A DNA stretch of 13,690 nt from DASQGA01 sp035535315 (GCA_035535315.1 DATLQD010000152.1:1-13690); one strand, 5' to 3'; shown: positions 1-6,428, counted from the first letter of the stretch. Translations and numbers: made by a program. Notes: a model not told the origin generated them from the sequence alone.

Positions 1-318
1 AAACCGGCGCTTCCCGAGGGCGTCGAGCGCGCGGATCGCGCTCATGACCAGGTGGAAATCCTCGTCCGGGACGTAGTCCTTGATCTCCGGCTTGGCGGCC
101 GACGAGGGCGCGAAGGTGCCCTCGGCGACCCCCTGCCAGTACGCCTGCTGGAAGACGCACCCGGAGACGCCGCCTGTCGGCTTGACCCAGCAGCCGATGG
201 TGAGCCCGTGTCCGCCCTCCTGGATCCCCCGGAGTGCAAGCTGGAGCAGGCTGCGGCCCCGTTCGTGCGATGCGAGTGCGGCGAGCTGGCTGCGCGCGGT
301 TCTCTCCTCGCGGGTCAT
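1..318 (-). CDS. Hypothetical protein, 3' end cut by window edge
   Basis: An open frame of 106 codons starts at ATG 318-316 and runs leftward off the window without a stop. A strong ribosome-binding site, AGGAGG at 332-327, lies 8 bases before the ATG and fixes the start. The protein begins MTREERTARSQLAALASHER and continues with a segment containing TIGCWVKPTGGVSGCVFQQ, then an acidic stretch (EIKDYVPDEDFH). The N-terminus looks like an amphipathic helix. There is no signal peptide or membrane segment. I do not recognise the family, and it does not resemble the start of a diol dehydratase reactivase (PduG/DdrA). It lies 35 bp downstream of the dehydratase small subunit on the same strand, so it is probably in the same operon and may serve that enzyme. 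That link rests on position only. The gene call is firm; the function is unknown. Confidence 0.75.
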   Translation of the reverse strand, partial: MTREERTARSQLAALASHERGRSLLQLALRGIQEGGHGLTIGCWVKPTGGVSGCVFQQAYWQGVAEGTFAPSSAAKPEIKDYVPDEDFHLVMSAIRALDALGKRRF

Positions 319-326
319 TGGCTGCA

Positions 327-332
327 CCTCCT
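327..332 (-). promoter_or_regulatory. Ribosome-binding site of the partial left-edge gene
   Basis: Read on the minus strand this is AGGAGG, a full Shine-Dalgarno core, 8 bases before ATG 318. It sits in the 35-bp gap after the small-subunit stop and supports independent, efficient translation of the edge gene. Confidence 0.75.
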
Positions 333-353
333 GGGAGATTGCTCGCCGCAATG

Positions 354-752
354 CTACGCGATGAGCCCGCGCCGGACGTAGGCAGCGCGAGCCTCTTGGA
401 CCATCGCCGCGCAGCGCTCGGCCCCGCGCTCGGCCAGGGTCGCGGCGAGCTCGTCGAGCTCGGCGTCCGACGACCGGCCTGGCCGCAGCATCTCGTAGAA
501 GCGCAGCAGCTCGTCGTCCGAGAAGGCGACCAGCTCGGCGCCTCGGCGCAGGTTCTCGGCGAGCTGCGGATTTCCACCGCGCTCCGCGAAGTCGGCCTGG
601 AGAGCGAGCGTCTCCGGCGCGATGCGCATGTCGTCTGCGGTCACGTCGCCGGTGAGAACGGCCTCTAGCGTGAGCTCGGACAGGCGTTTCCCGCTCGCCG
701 TGCGAACGGCGTCCCGCGCGCCGGCGGAGAGGGGGTAGCTCAGCTCGGCCAC
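354..752 (-). CDS. pduE: Coenzyme-B12-dependent diol/glycerol dehydratase, small (gamma) subunit
   Basis: This 132-residue protein is the small subunit of the adenosylcobalamin-dependent dehydratase that converts 1,2-diols or glycerol to aldehydes. It starts MAELSYPLS and shows the family's conserved run: YPL near the N-terminus, SGKRLSELTLEAVLTGDV, MRIAPETLALQA, a RRGAELVAFSDDELLRFYEMLRP segment (PduE: RAAELTAVPDDRILEIYNALRP) and the closing ARAAYVRRGLI helix. The start is GTG 752-750: GGAGG at 761-757 precedes it, and the homology to PduE begins at once. The frame stays open further upstream, but that part is antisense to nothing recognisable and overlaps the large subunit. The gene overlaps the end of the fused large/medium gene by 13 bp, so translation is probably coupled. 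Compared with Klebsiella PduE (about 172 residues) it lacks the roughly 35-residue N-terminal tail used for microcompartment encapsulation. It is close in size to glycerol dehydratase gamma subunits. Confidence 0.9.
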   Translation of the reverse strand: MAELSYPLSAGARDAVRTASGKRLSELTLEAVLTGDVTADDMRIAPETLALQADFAERGGNPQLAENLRRGAELVAFSDDELLRFYEMLRPGRSSDAELDELAATLAERGAERCAAMVQEARAAYVRRGLIA

Positions 753-2989
753 GTCACCTCCAGCTCGACCGGCTCCGCCGCGCTCGAGAGCCGCCGCTCC
801 GTGGCGACGAGTTGCACGACTCGAGCGTGGTAGCGGGGTCCAAGCGGCTCGCTCGACTCGGGGAGGAGCAACGGCTCGGGGGCTGCGCCTTTCGCGTAGC
901 GGGCCGCGTTCCGGCCCAGGGCGCGGTACAGCTCCGGGGTCAGGCGCGGTGCGATCGAGAAGAGCTCGAGGTTCGCGAGCGGCGGGAGGTCGGCGCGATG
1001 GATGAGGGCCGTCCCCTTCGCCTGGAGCCCAACCGAGACGCTGGAGCCCGAGAGGCGTGCCGCCGTCGAGCCGATGTAGCCGAGGTCGATCGAGCGCCGG
1101 ATACGGATGAGACGCGAGGCGAGCCCCTCCTCCTCGATCCCGGCGAGAACCTGGCGGAGGACCTCGGCCACGGTCATGCCGTTGAGCGCCGTCCAGATCT
1201 CGACGCCGAACGCCGGCGAGAGGCCGACCACGATCTCGTCGGGCCGAACGCGTGCCCGTGCGGGGCCGATCTCGGCGAGGTCGATGCACCCCTCGGCGAG
1301 CACCTGCTCGGCCGCGAGGTCGGCGGGCGCCCAGACCTGCCGTACGCGAGCTACCTCTTGCCGCCGCTCTGGCGAGAGGCGGTAACCCGTCCCCGGCCCC
1401 GCATAGTCGTTCGGGTCGGTCAGCGAGGAGAGGACGTGCACCTGCTCGTCCAGGATCGCGGACGTCTGGAGGATGTCGCCGAGCAGCCGCTGGCGGATCA
1501 TCTCGAGCACTCGCTCGGCCGCGACGTCGAAACCGCGCGCGGAGAGCGCGCGAACCACGTCGAGCGCCGTCAGCCCGCCCGCCATGATGCGCTCCGAGGC
1601 GATCCCGGGGAGATCGCCCGGGAGCGGTGGCACGTCCAGGCTTCCATGGGCGCGGACGCACGCGTCCACATCTTCGTCCGTGAACTCCGCGAGGCCGAGC
1701 TCTTCGAAGACGCCGCGACAGGCCTCGGCGCCGAGGCGGCGCAGTGGCAGCAGCTCGTCGTCCGGGCGGAAGCGGAGGCCCCCCTCGAACCCCCAATCGC
1801 GCTGGACGACCAGATAGTCGTCGAGGTCCTCGGCGTTCATGTTCGAGGGCCCGAATGCGTTGTCGTAGGCCGGGATCGAGCCGAAGCCGGAGAAGAGGAA
1901 GTCCGACCCCGCGAGGAGGAGAGGGAACGTGTGCGCGGTCCGCCGGATGTCGGAGGCCGACATGAGCGTGTCGTTGCCCGTGCACGACTCGAGGTCGTGG
2001 AGCATGACGCAGAGGTTCTCGGCGATCACCTCGCGCATCCCATCGGGCACCGAGGCGGTCACATTGACGCCGTCGATGCCGCCGTTCTGGACTCCCTGGG
2101 CGCCGGCCGCCCTCGTGACCGCGATGCAGCGAGCCTCGAGATAGAGCATCGACTTGCCCTCGCTCGCGCCCATGAGGACCTCCGCGCCCGAGCCGGAGGT
2201 GAAGCGCATCTTCAGGCCCCGCGAGGCGTAGCAGGACGCGAGAAACGCCTTTGACCACGGCGTGTCGTCGCCGTCGACGAAGACCTGCTCCGTCCCGTAG
2301 ACGGAGACCGTCTCGGCGTACGTGGTGAGTGCCCGCATGCCGAGCTCGAGCTCGGTGCGCTCCTCGACGGAGCACTGGGTGAGCGCGCCCGCGGCGGCGA
2401 CCTGGCCGCCGACGAGGAGCGCCAGCGCGTTCGACGGCGCGTCGCGGAACACGGGAACCGTGGTCTCGAGCTCGCGGAAGCCGTGTGCTACCGCCGCCGC
2501 CCCGTCAGCGGCGATCAGGAGCGGATGGTCGACGCGGTTCGTGACGTGCGCCTGGATCGACGGGGTCCGTCGGACCCGCATCTTCTGCATCGCCTGGAGG
2601 ATCTCGACGGGGGTGAGAAGCGCGAGCGTCGCCGCGATCTTGGCGGGGGTCATGCCCGCGGTCAGCCGAGTGACTTCGGCGCGCGGAACCGCCGGGTCGA
2701 CGACCATCCGCGCGAACTCGACCGTGTCGAGCGCCATCGCTTCTTCGGCCACTGCCAGGTCGAGCCCGTGACGCGCGACAAACTCGTCGATCAGGTCGAA
2801 CTCCTCCTCCGGCTTCCCGTCGAGCTCGACCACGCGTCCCTGCTCGATCCGGAGGCTCGGCTCGGGGTCGAAGGGGCTCGAGAACGCGACCAGGCCGAGC
2901 ACCGGATCCTCGGGCACGAGATTGTCGCGGCTGATCGGCCGCGTGGCGTAGAACGACGACCGGGCGGAGGCTTCGTCCTCGACGCGCAT
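740..2989 (-). CDS. pduCD: Coenzyme-B12-dependent diol/glycerol dehydratase, fused large+medium subunit
   Basis: This 749-residue chain joins the large (alpha) and medium (beta) subunits of adenosylcobalamin-dependent diol/glycerol dehydratase. Residues 1-555 match PduC, including TPAKI, QKMRVRRTPS, YGTEQVFVDGDDTPWSK and NDYAGPGTGYRL. Residues about 583-749 match PduD, including VLRQVLAGIEEEGLASR, SVGLQAKGTALIH and LPPLANLELF. Aligned with Klebsiella PduC at a constant +5 offset, the catalytic and metal-site residues are kept: Gln146, His148, Glu175, Glu226, Gln301, Asp340, Ser367. Two substrate-contacting positions differ: Ser301 becomes Asp306 and Gln336 becomes Thr341. The PduD N-terminal encapsulation tail is absent, replaced by a short linker (about 556-582). 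No Shine-Dalgarno precedes ATG 2989; a TAGCCT hexamer 7 bases upstream suggests a leaderless transcript. It heads an operon with the small subunit. No reactivase is visible. The dehydratase family assignment is very secure; the substrate is open. Confidence 0.95.
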   Translation of the reverse strand: MRVEDEASARSSFYATRPISRDNLVPEDPVLGLVAFSSPFDPEPSLRIEQGRVVELDGKPEEEFDLIDEFVARHGLDLAVAEEAMALDTVEFARMVVDPAVPRAEVTRLTAGMTPAKIAATLALLTPVEILQAMQKMRVRRTPSIQAHVTNRVDHPLLIAADGAAAVAHGFRELETTVPVFRDAPSNALALLVGGQVAAAGALTQCSVEERTELELGMRALTTYAETVSVYGTEQVFVDGDDTPWSKAFLASCYASRGLKMRFTSGSGAEVLMGASEGKSMLYLEARCIAVTRAAGAQGVQNGGIDGVNVTASVPDGMREVIAENLCVMLHDLESCTGNDTLMSASDIRRTAHTFPLLLAGSDFLFSGFGSIPAYDNAFGPSNMNAEDLDDYLVVQRDWGFEGGLRFRPDDELLPLRRLGAEACRGVFEELGLAEFTDEDVDACVRAHGSLDVPPLPGDLPGIASERIMAGGLTALDVVRALSARGFDVAAERVLEMIRQRLLGDILQTSAILDEQVHVLSSLTDPNDYAGPGTGYRLSPERRQEVARVRQVWAPADLAAEQVLAEGCIDLAEIGPARARVRPDEIVVGLSPAFGVEIWTALNGMTVAEVLRQVLAGIEEEGLASRLIRIRRSIDLGYIGSTAARLSGSSVSVGLQAKGTALIHRADLPPLANLELFSIAPRLTPELYRALGRNAARYAKGAAPEPLLLPESSEPLGPRYHARVVQLVATERRLSSAAEPVELEVTWPS
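757..761 (-). promoter_or_regulatory. Ribosome-binding site deciding the GTG start of the small subunit
   Basis: Read on the minus strand this is GGAGG, 4 bases before GTG 752 and inside the last codons of the fused large/medium gene. Together with the 13-bp gene overlap it implies translational coupling of the dehydratase subunits. Confidence 0.6.
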
Positions 2990-2996
2990 GGAGGAA

Positions 2997-3002
2997 AGGC
3001 TA
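2997..3002 (-). promoter_or_regulatory. Possible -10 element for a leaderless dehydratase mRNA
   Basis: On the minus strand TAGCCT matches the TANNNT form of actinobacterial SigA -10 elements. It is followed by 7 bases and then ATG 2989, the spacing expected if transcription starts at the A of the start codon. No Shine-Dalgarno lies between, which fits a leaderless mRNA. No convincing -35 element is seen, so this is tentative. Confidence 0.35.
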
Positions 3003-3240
3003 GACCCTCGAGGCGTCGATCGCGAGCACGGCCGGGCGGACGGCTAGGACGAGTCCTTGGCTCTTCGGGCGAGGCTCCGGTTCAGCATCGTCCAGGACCG
3101 CCCCGAGCAGCAGTTCTTGCCTGCGAGCGTGACGTAACGGTCGAGGAACCTGATCGTCGAGCGCAGGCGTTTCATCTCCGGCACAGCGTACAGCGGCGGA
3201 ACCCCCGTGGGCTCACCCCGCGCTGGACAGTGGAGCGCCG

Positions 3241-3246
3241 TAGCAT
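3241..3246 (+). promoter_or_regulatory. Possible -10 element before the nitronate monooxygenase gene
   Basis: TAGCAT fits TANNNT and ends 11 bases before GTG 3258, which would give a leader of only a few bases. There is no Shine-Dalgarno before this GTG. The nearest -35-like sequence (TGGACA at 3224-3229) is only 11 bases away, too close for a standard spacer. Weak evidence. Confidence 0.25.
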
Positions 3247-3257
3247 CCCTCGCCCCT

Positions 3258-4214
3258 GTGCTCACCACCCCGTTCACGACCCTTCTCGGCTGTTCGCACC
3301 CGCTCCAGCTCGCCCCCATGGGACGGATCGGGACGCCAGAGCTCGCCGCGGCAGTCACGAACGCCGGCGGCCTCGGCATGCTCCCGGGCGGGGACGCCCG
3401 TGCGACGCTCGAGCCCATGCTCGACGAGGTCGCCGCCGCGACGCGGGGTTCCTTCGGCGTCAACTTCCTGCTCCCGTTCCTCGACCCGGTAGCAGTCGAC
3501 CTCGCCGCGTCGCGTGCTCGCCTGGTCGAGTTCTTCTACGGGGATCCGGATTCCGAGCTGGTGGATCGAGTGCACGCGACTGGCGCGCTGGCCGCGTGGC
3601 AGATCGGCTCGGTCGGCGAAGCGCGTGCGGCGGTCGAGGTCGGCTGCGACGTCGTGGTCGCGCAGGGCACCGAGGCCGGCGGCCACGTGCGAGGCGGGCT
3701 TGCCCTGTTCCCGCTGCTAGAGCAGGTGCTCGGCTCGGTTGGCGTGCCGGTCGTCGCCGCGGGTGGGATCGCGACCAGGCGGACCGTGGCGGCTGCCCTC
3801 GCCGCGGGCGCCGACGCCGTCCGGGTCGGCACGAGGTTCGCCGTAGCCCAGGAATCAGCGGCGCACCCGGACTACGTCGAGGCGCTCCTCCGTGCGGTCG
3901 GTGAAGACACCGTGCTCACCGAGGCGTTCGGGCTCGACTGGCCGCACGCCCCGCACCGCGTCCTCCGCTCCTGTCTGGAAACGGCCGAGACGTCAGACGA
4001 CGCCGTGGTTGCCGTGCGGGACGAGGACGGTCGTGAAGTGCCGATAGAGCTGTGGGACTCGACCCCGCCCTCGACGAACGTGCGCGGCCAGGTCGCGGCG
4101 ATGGCCCTTTACGCCGGCGAGGGGGTGGCGGCGGTACAGCGAGTGCAGCCGGCGGCCGAGATCGTGCGCGAGCTCGTCGAGGGAGCGGAGACGCTCCTCG
4201 CGCGACTCCCCTGA
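3258..4214 (+). CDS. Nitronate monooxygenase / 2-nitropropane dioxygenase family FMN protein
   Basis: This 318-residue protein is an FMN-binding TIM barrel of the nitronate monooxygenase (NPD) family. Members oxidise alkyl nitronates such as propionate-3-nitronate to carbonyl compounds and nitrite; the related FabK reduces enoyl-ACP. Visible signatures, numbered from GTG 3258, are the N-terminal TPFTTLLGCSHPLQLAPMGR; TPELAAAVTNAGGLGML; the flavin/active-site motif QGTEAGGH (136-143), whose His is the usual catalytic candidate; and the phosphate-binding PVVAAGGIATRRTV (164-177) with VRVGTRF (189-194 region). GTG 3258 is chosen because family homology begins at TTPFTTLLG. An earlier in-frame GTG at 3207 would add 17 unconserved residues. 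It is divergent from the dehydratase and is followed by a separate promoter over its stop codon, so it is probably a stand-alone unit. The family is clear; the physiological substrate is not, and many annotated NPD proteins do not use nitronates. Confidence 0.88.
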   Translation: MLTTPFTTLLGCSHPLQLAPMGRIGTPELAAAVTNAGGLGMLPGGDARATLEPMLDEVAAATRGSFGVNFLLPFLDPVAVDLAASRARLVEFFYGDPDSELVDRVHATGALAAWQIGSVGEARAAVEVGCDVVVAQGTEAGGHVRGGLALFPLLEQVLGSVGVPVVAAGGIATRRTVAAALAAGADAVRVGTRFAVAQESAAHPDYVEALLRAVGEDTVLTEAFGLDWPHAPHRVLRSCLETAETSDDAVVAVRDEDGREVPIELWDSTPPSTNVRGQVAAMALYAGEGVAAVQRVQPAAEIVRELVEGAETLLARLP

Positions 4215-4239
4215 CGCGCCTGCCCGGGCGGCGTAGGCT
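4211..4239 (+). promoter_or_regulatory. SigA-type promoter of the nitrilase operon
   Basis: CTGACG (4211-4216) and TAGGCT (4234-4239) form -35 and -10 elements with a 17-base spacer, close to the actinobacterial housekeeping pattern TTGACN-N17/18-TANNNT. The -35 box contains the TGA stop codon (4212-4214) of the upstream gene. A start about seven bases after the -10 would give a leader of roughly 18 bases carrying the nitrilase ribosome-binding site (AAGGAGAG, starting near 4252). This predicts one mRNA for at least the genes from 4264 to 12154, and probably to 13056. Confidence 0.6.
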
Positions 4240-4263
4240 GCGCATACGAAAAAGGAGAGAGCC

Positions 4264-5283
4264 ATGGAATCGGACGTATTCGTTGCAGCCGCAGTCCAGG
4301 CGTCGCCGGTCTTCCTCGATCGGGACGCGACTGTCGATAAGGGCGTCCAGCTGATCGAGGAGGCGGCTCGGAACGGCGCGAAGCTCGTCGCCTTCCCCGA
4401 GACCTGGATCCCCGGCTATCCCGGCTGGATCTACGGCGCCGCCGGCTGGGACGACCCCCGCGCGAAACGGACGTTCGCGCGGCTCCAACGGAATGCGGTC
4501 GAGGTTCCTAGCGCGGCGACGGACGCCCTCTGCGGCGCGGCGCGGGCGGCCGGCGCGCACGTCGTGGTCGGAATCCACGAACGCGACACGGAGTTCTCGA
4601 CCGGGACGATCTACAACTCCCTCCTCTTCATCTCCGACGAGGGCGAGATCCTCGGCATCCACCGCAAGCTCGTCCCCACCCATGCGGAGCGCATCGTGTG
4701 GGGCCAGGGGGACGGTTCGACGCTCCACGTCTTCGACACCGCACTCGGGCGTCTCGGCGGCCTGATCTGCTGGGAGCACTGGATGCCGCTCACTCGTTTC
4801 GCCATGCACGCCAAGGGCGAGCAGATCCACGTTGCGGCCTGGCCCGATGTGCCCGAGACCCACCACCTCGCCAGTCGGCACTACGCGTTCGAGGGGCGCT
4901 GCTACGTCCTGTGCGTGGGCTCGTACATGACCACGGCCGACCTTCCCGACGACTTCGAGCTCGTAGAGGCGATGGCAACCACGGGCGAGGTCGGCGACGG
5001 GGCGGCCGAGCTTCTCACCGGGGGCTCCGGAATCATCGGGCCGGACGGGTCATGGATCGCGGCGCCCGTCGAGGGCCGCGAGGAGATCATCTACGGGGAG
5101 ATCGACCTTGCTCGGATCGCGGAGGAGCAGCAGGCCCTCGACGCCGCCGGGCACTACAACCGCCCCGACGTCTTCAGCCTCACCGTGGATGAGCGCCCCA
5201 GGCGGCAGGTGAGCTGGCTTCGCGAAGACGGTCACGCCGGCGTCGTAGCGCCGCCGGCCCGTGAGCGGGCCGAGGCGCTCTAG
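4264..5283 (+). CDS. Nitrilase (carbon-nitrogen hydrolase family)
   Basis: This 339-residue enzyme is predicted to hydrolyse a nitrile directly to a carboxylic acid and ammonia (EC 3.5.5.1 type) in the cytoplasm. The catalytic triad of the superfamily is in place: Glu46 in AFPETWIPGYPGW, Lys135 in HRKLVPTHAERIVWG (with the second conserved Glu at 142), and Cys169 in GGLICWEHWMPLTRF. The CWEHWMPL form of the cysteine motif and the C-terminal YNRPDVFSLTVDE point to the true nitrilase branch rather than amidases or N-carbamoylases. Length is normal for the branch. ATG 4264 follows AAGGAGAGAGCC, a good ribosome-binding site, and the promoter at 4211-4239. It heads the operon. The downstream acyl-CoA ligase could activate the acid it makes, which suggests nitrile assimilation, but a role on a natural product or on cyanide cannot be excluded. 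Confidence 0.93.
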   Translation: MESDVFVAAAVQASPVFLDRDATVDKGVQLIEEAARNGAKLVAFPETWIPGYPGWIYGAAGWDDPRAKRTFARLQRNAVEVPSAATDALCGAARAAGAHVVVGIHERDTEFSTGTIYNSLLFISDEGEILGIHRKLVPTHAERIVWGQGDGSTLHVFDTALGRLGGLICWEHWMPLTRFAMHAKGEQIHVAAWPDVPETHHLASRHYAFEGRCYVLCVGSYMTTADLPDDFELVEAMATTGEVGDGAAELLTGGSGIIGPDGSWIAAPVEGREEIIYGEIDLARIAEEQQALDAAGHYNRPDVFSLTVDERPRRQVSWLREDGHAGVVAPPARERAEAL

Positions 5284-5295
5284 TCGTCCAGGAGC

Positions 5296-6405
5296 GTGCT
5301 GCTCGGGCTCGTCGTCAACCCGATCGCAGGCATGGGAGGTCGGTTCGCGCTCAAGGGAAGTGACGATCCGGAGCTCCTCGCCGCTGCCCGGGAGCGGGGT
5401 GCGAGTCCGGTCGCACCGCAGCGTGCCGTCGAAGCGCTTCGCCTGCTGGCGCCGGCTCGGGAGCGCCTCGAGCTCCTGGCCTATCCCGGCGAGATGGGAG
5501 AGGCCGAAGCACGCGCAGCGGGGCTCGAGCCGGCGGTCGTCGGGTCGATCCACGCCGTGACGACCCCGGCCGACACCCGCGCTGCCGCGCGCGCCATGGC
5601 CGAGCGCGGCGTCGACCTGCTCCTCTTCGCGGGCGGGGACGGCACCGCCGTCGACGTTCTCGAATCGATCGGCGATCGAGTACCCGTGCTCGGCGTCCCC
5701 GCAGGGGTGAAGATGCACTCGGCCGTGTTCGCCGTCAACCCGAAGAGCGCCGGTGAGCTCGCCCTCCGCTTCGTCGACGGCGCCGTTCGCGGCTTCCGCG
5801 AAGCCGAGGTCATGGACGTCGACGAGGCGCTTCTGCGTGCGGGCTCGGTGTCCGCCCGCCTGCACGGCTACCTGACGGTGCCGGTGGAGCCCCGCCTCGT
5901 CCAGGGTGCGAAGACGAGGACACTCGCGGGCGAGCTGGCCGCCCAGGAGGGCATCGCGAACCACCTCGTCGACCACGTCCTCGGCGACCGAACGTGGTTC
6001 GTCGGGCCGGGCACGACGACGAGGGCCGTGCTCCACGCGCTCGGGCTCGAGAAGACGCTCCTCGGAGTCGACGTCATCCGGGACGGAAGGATGGTCGTCG
6101 CCGACGCGGACGAGCAGATGTTGCTCGCGGCCGGGGCCGCCGGCGAGGCCGGCATCGTGGTCACACCCGTAGGCGGCCAGGGGTTCCTGTTCGGGCGCGG
6201 AAACCAGCAGCTCTCTGCGCCGGTCCTCGAGCGTGTCGGACGGGACCGGATCGTGGTCATCGCAACGGAGGTCAAGATCGCGGCCCTTGGCGGGGCTCCC
6301 TTACGCGTCGACACGGGGGACCCTGCGCTCGACGAGAGCCTCTCCGGCTACGTGCGCGTGATCGTGGCCCACAATCGCGAGATCGTCTACCGGATCGCCC
6401 CTTAA
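5296..6405 (+). CDS. AcoX-like / ATP-NAD kinase family protein (COG3199 type)
   Basis: This 369-residue protein belongs to the NAD-kinase/diacylglycerol-kinase-like superfamily, in the AcoX branch. The N-terminal VVNPIAGMGG (6-15) followed by ALKGSDD is characteristic of that branch. FAGGDGT (111-117) is the nucleotide-binding GGDGT motif. GVPAGVKMHSAVFA (133-146), GPGTTTR (237-243) and GGQGFLFGRGNQQLS (293-307) are further family blocks. Members are predicted to phosphorylate a nucleotide or small molecule; AcoX from acetoin operons has no settled function. Its frame is the same as the nitrilase frame, with only the TAG stop (5281-5283) and four codons between. GTG 5296 is the only start candidate before the conserved VVNPIAG, but AGGAG (5290-5294) is just 1 base away, so initiation may depend on coupling to the nitrilase stop. 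Its position directly before the P-protein-like pair suggests a role in the same pathway. Confidence 0.82.
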   Translation: MLLGLVVNPIAGMGGRFALKGSDDPELLAAARERGASPVAPQRAVEALRLLAPARERLELLAYPGEMGEAEARAAGLEPAVVGSIHAVTTPADTRAAARAMAERGVDLLLFAGGDGTAVDVLESIGDRVPVLGVPAGVKMHSAVFAVNPKSAGELALRFVDGAVRGFREAEVMDVDEALLRAGSVSARLHGYLTVPVEPRLVQGAKTRTLAGELAAQEGIANHLVDHVLGDRTWFVGPGTTTRAVLHALGLEKTLLGVDVIRDGRMVVADADEQMLLAAGAAGEAGIVVTPVGGQGFLFGRGNQQLSAPVLERVGRDRIVVIATEVKIAALGGAPLRVDTGDPALDESLSGYVRVIVAHNREIVYRIAP

Positions 6406-6413
6406 CCGATAGC

Positions 6414-6421
6414 AAGGAGGT
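6414..6421 (+). promoter_or_regulatory. Strong ribosome-binding site deciding the GTG start of the GcvPA-like gene
   Basis: AAGGAGGT is a near-perfect match to the anti-Shine-Dalgarno and lies 7 bases before GTG 6429. It excludes upstream in-frame starts that would run deep into the kinase gene. It is the strongest such site in the operon. Confidence 0.75.
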
Positions 6422-6428
6422 CACTCAC

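Larger units (their letters stand above)
2990..3257. other. Divergent intergenic region
   Basis: This 268-bp spacer lies between the start of the dehydratase operon (minus strand) and the nitronate monooxygenase gene (plus strand). It should hold promoters for both. A TANNNT hexamer is found close to each start (2997-3002 minus, 3241-3246 plus). Small palindromes are present: CCTCGAGG at 3006-3013, next to the minus-strand hexamer, and AGGAC-GA-GTCCT at 3046-3057. These are short enough to be chance in this GC-rich DNA. No cobalamin-riboswitch B12 box or long hairpin was found on the dehydratase side. A 43-codon minus-strand frame (3044-3175, starting MKRLRSTIRF) is open but its start has no usable ribosome-binding site. 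Confidence 0.6.

Noticed and set aside
812..2254. 480-codon plus-strand frame opposite the dehydratase
   Set aside because: It is the antisense shadow of a clearly conserved gene, with biased composition and no recognisable motif.
753..2375. Long open frame continuing upstream of the small-subunit gene on the minus strand
   Set aside because: It overlaps the fused dehydratase gene in another frame, is extremely rich in Arg, Gly and Pro and matches nothing. Homology to PduE begins at the GTG at 752, so the rest is a GC-rich shadow.
3006..3057. Short palindromes CCTCGAGG (3006-3013) and AGGAC-GA-GTCCT (3046-3057) as operators
   Set aside because: Arms of 4-5 bp are expected by chance in this GC-rich sequence, and neither is repeated in the spacer.
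3044..3175. 43-codon minus-strand frame in the divergent spacer (MKRLRSTIRF...)
   Set aside because: Its composition is less extreme than most shadows, but the only purine-rich sequence abuts the ATG directly and no homologue is recognised. Not enough support to call a gene.
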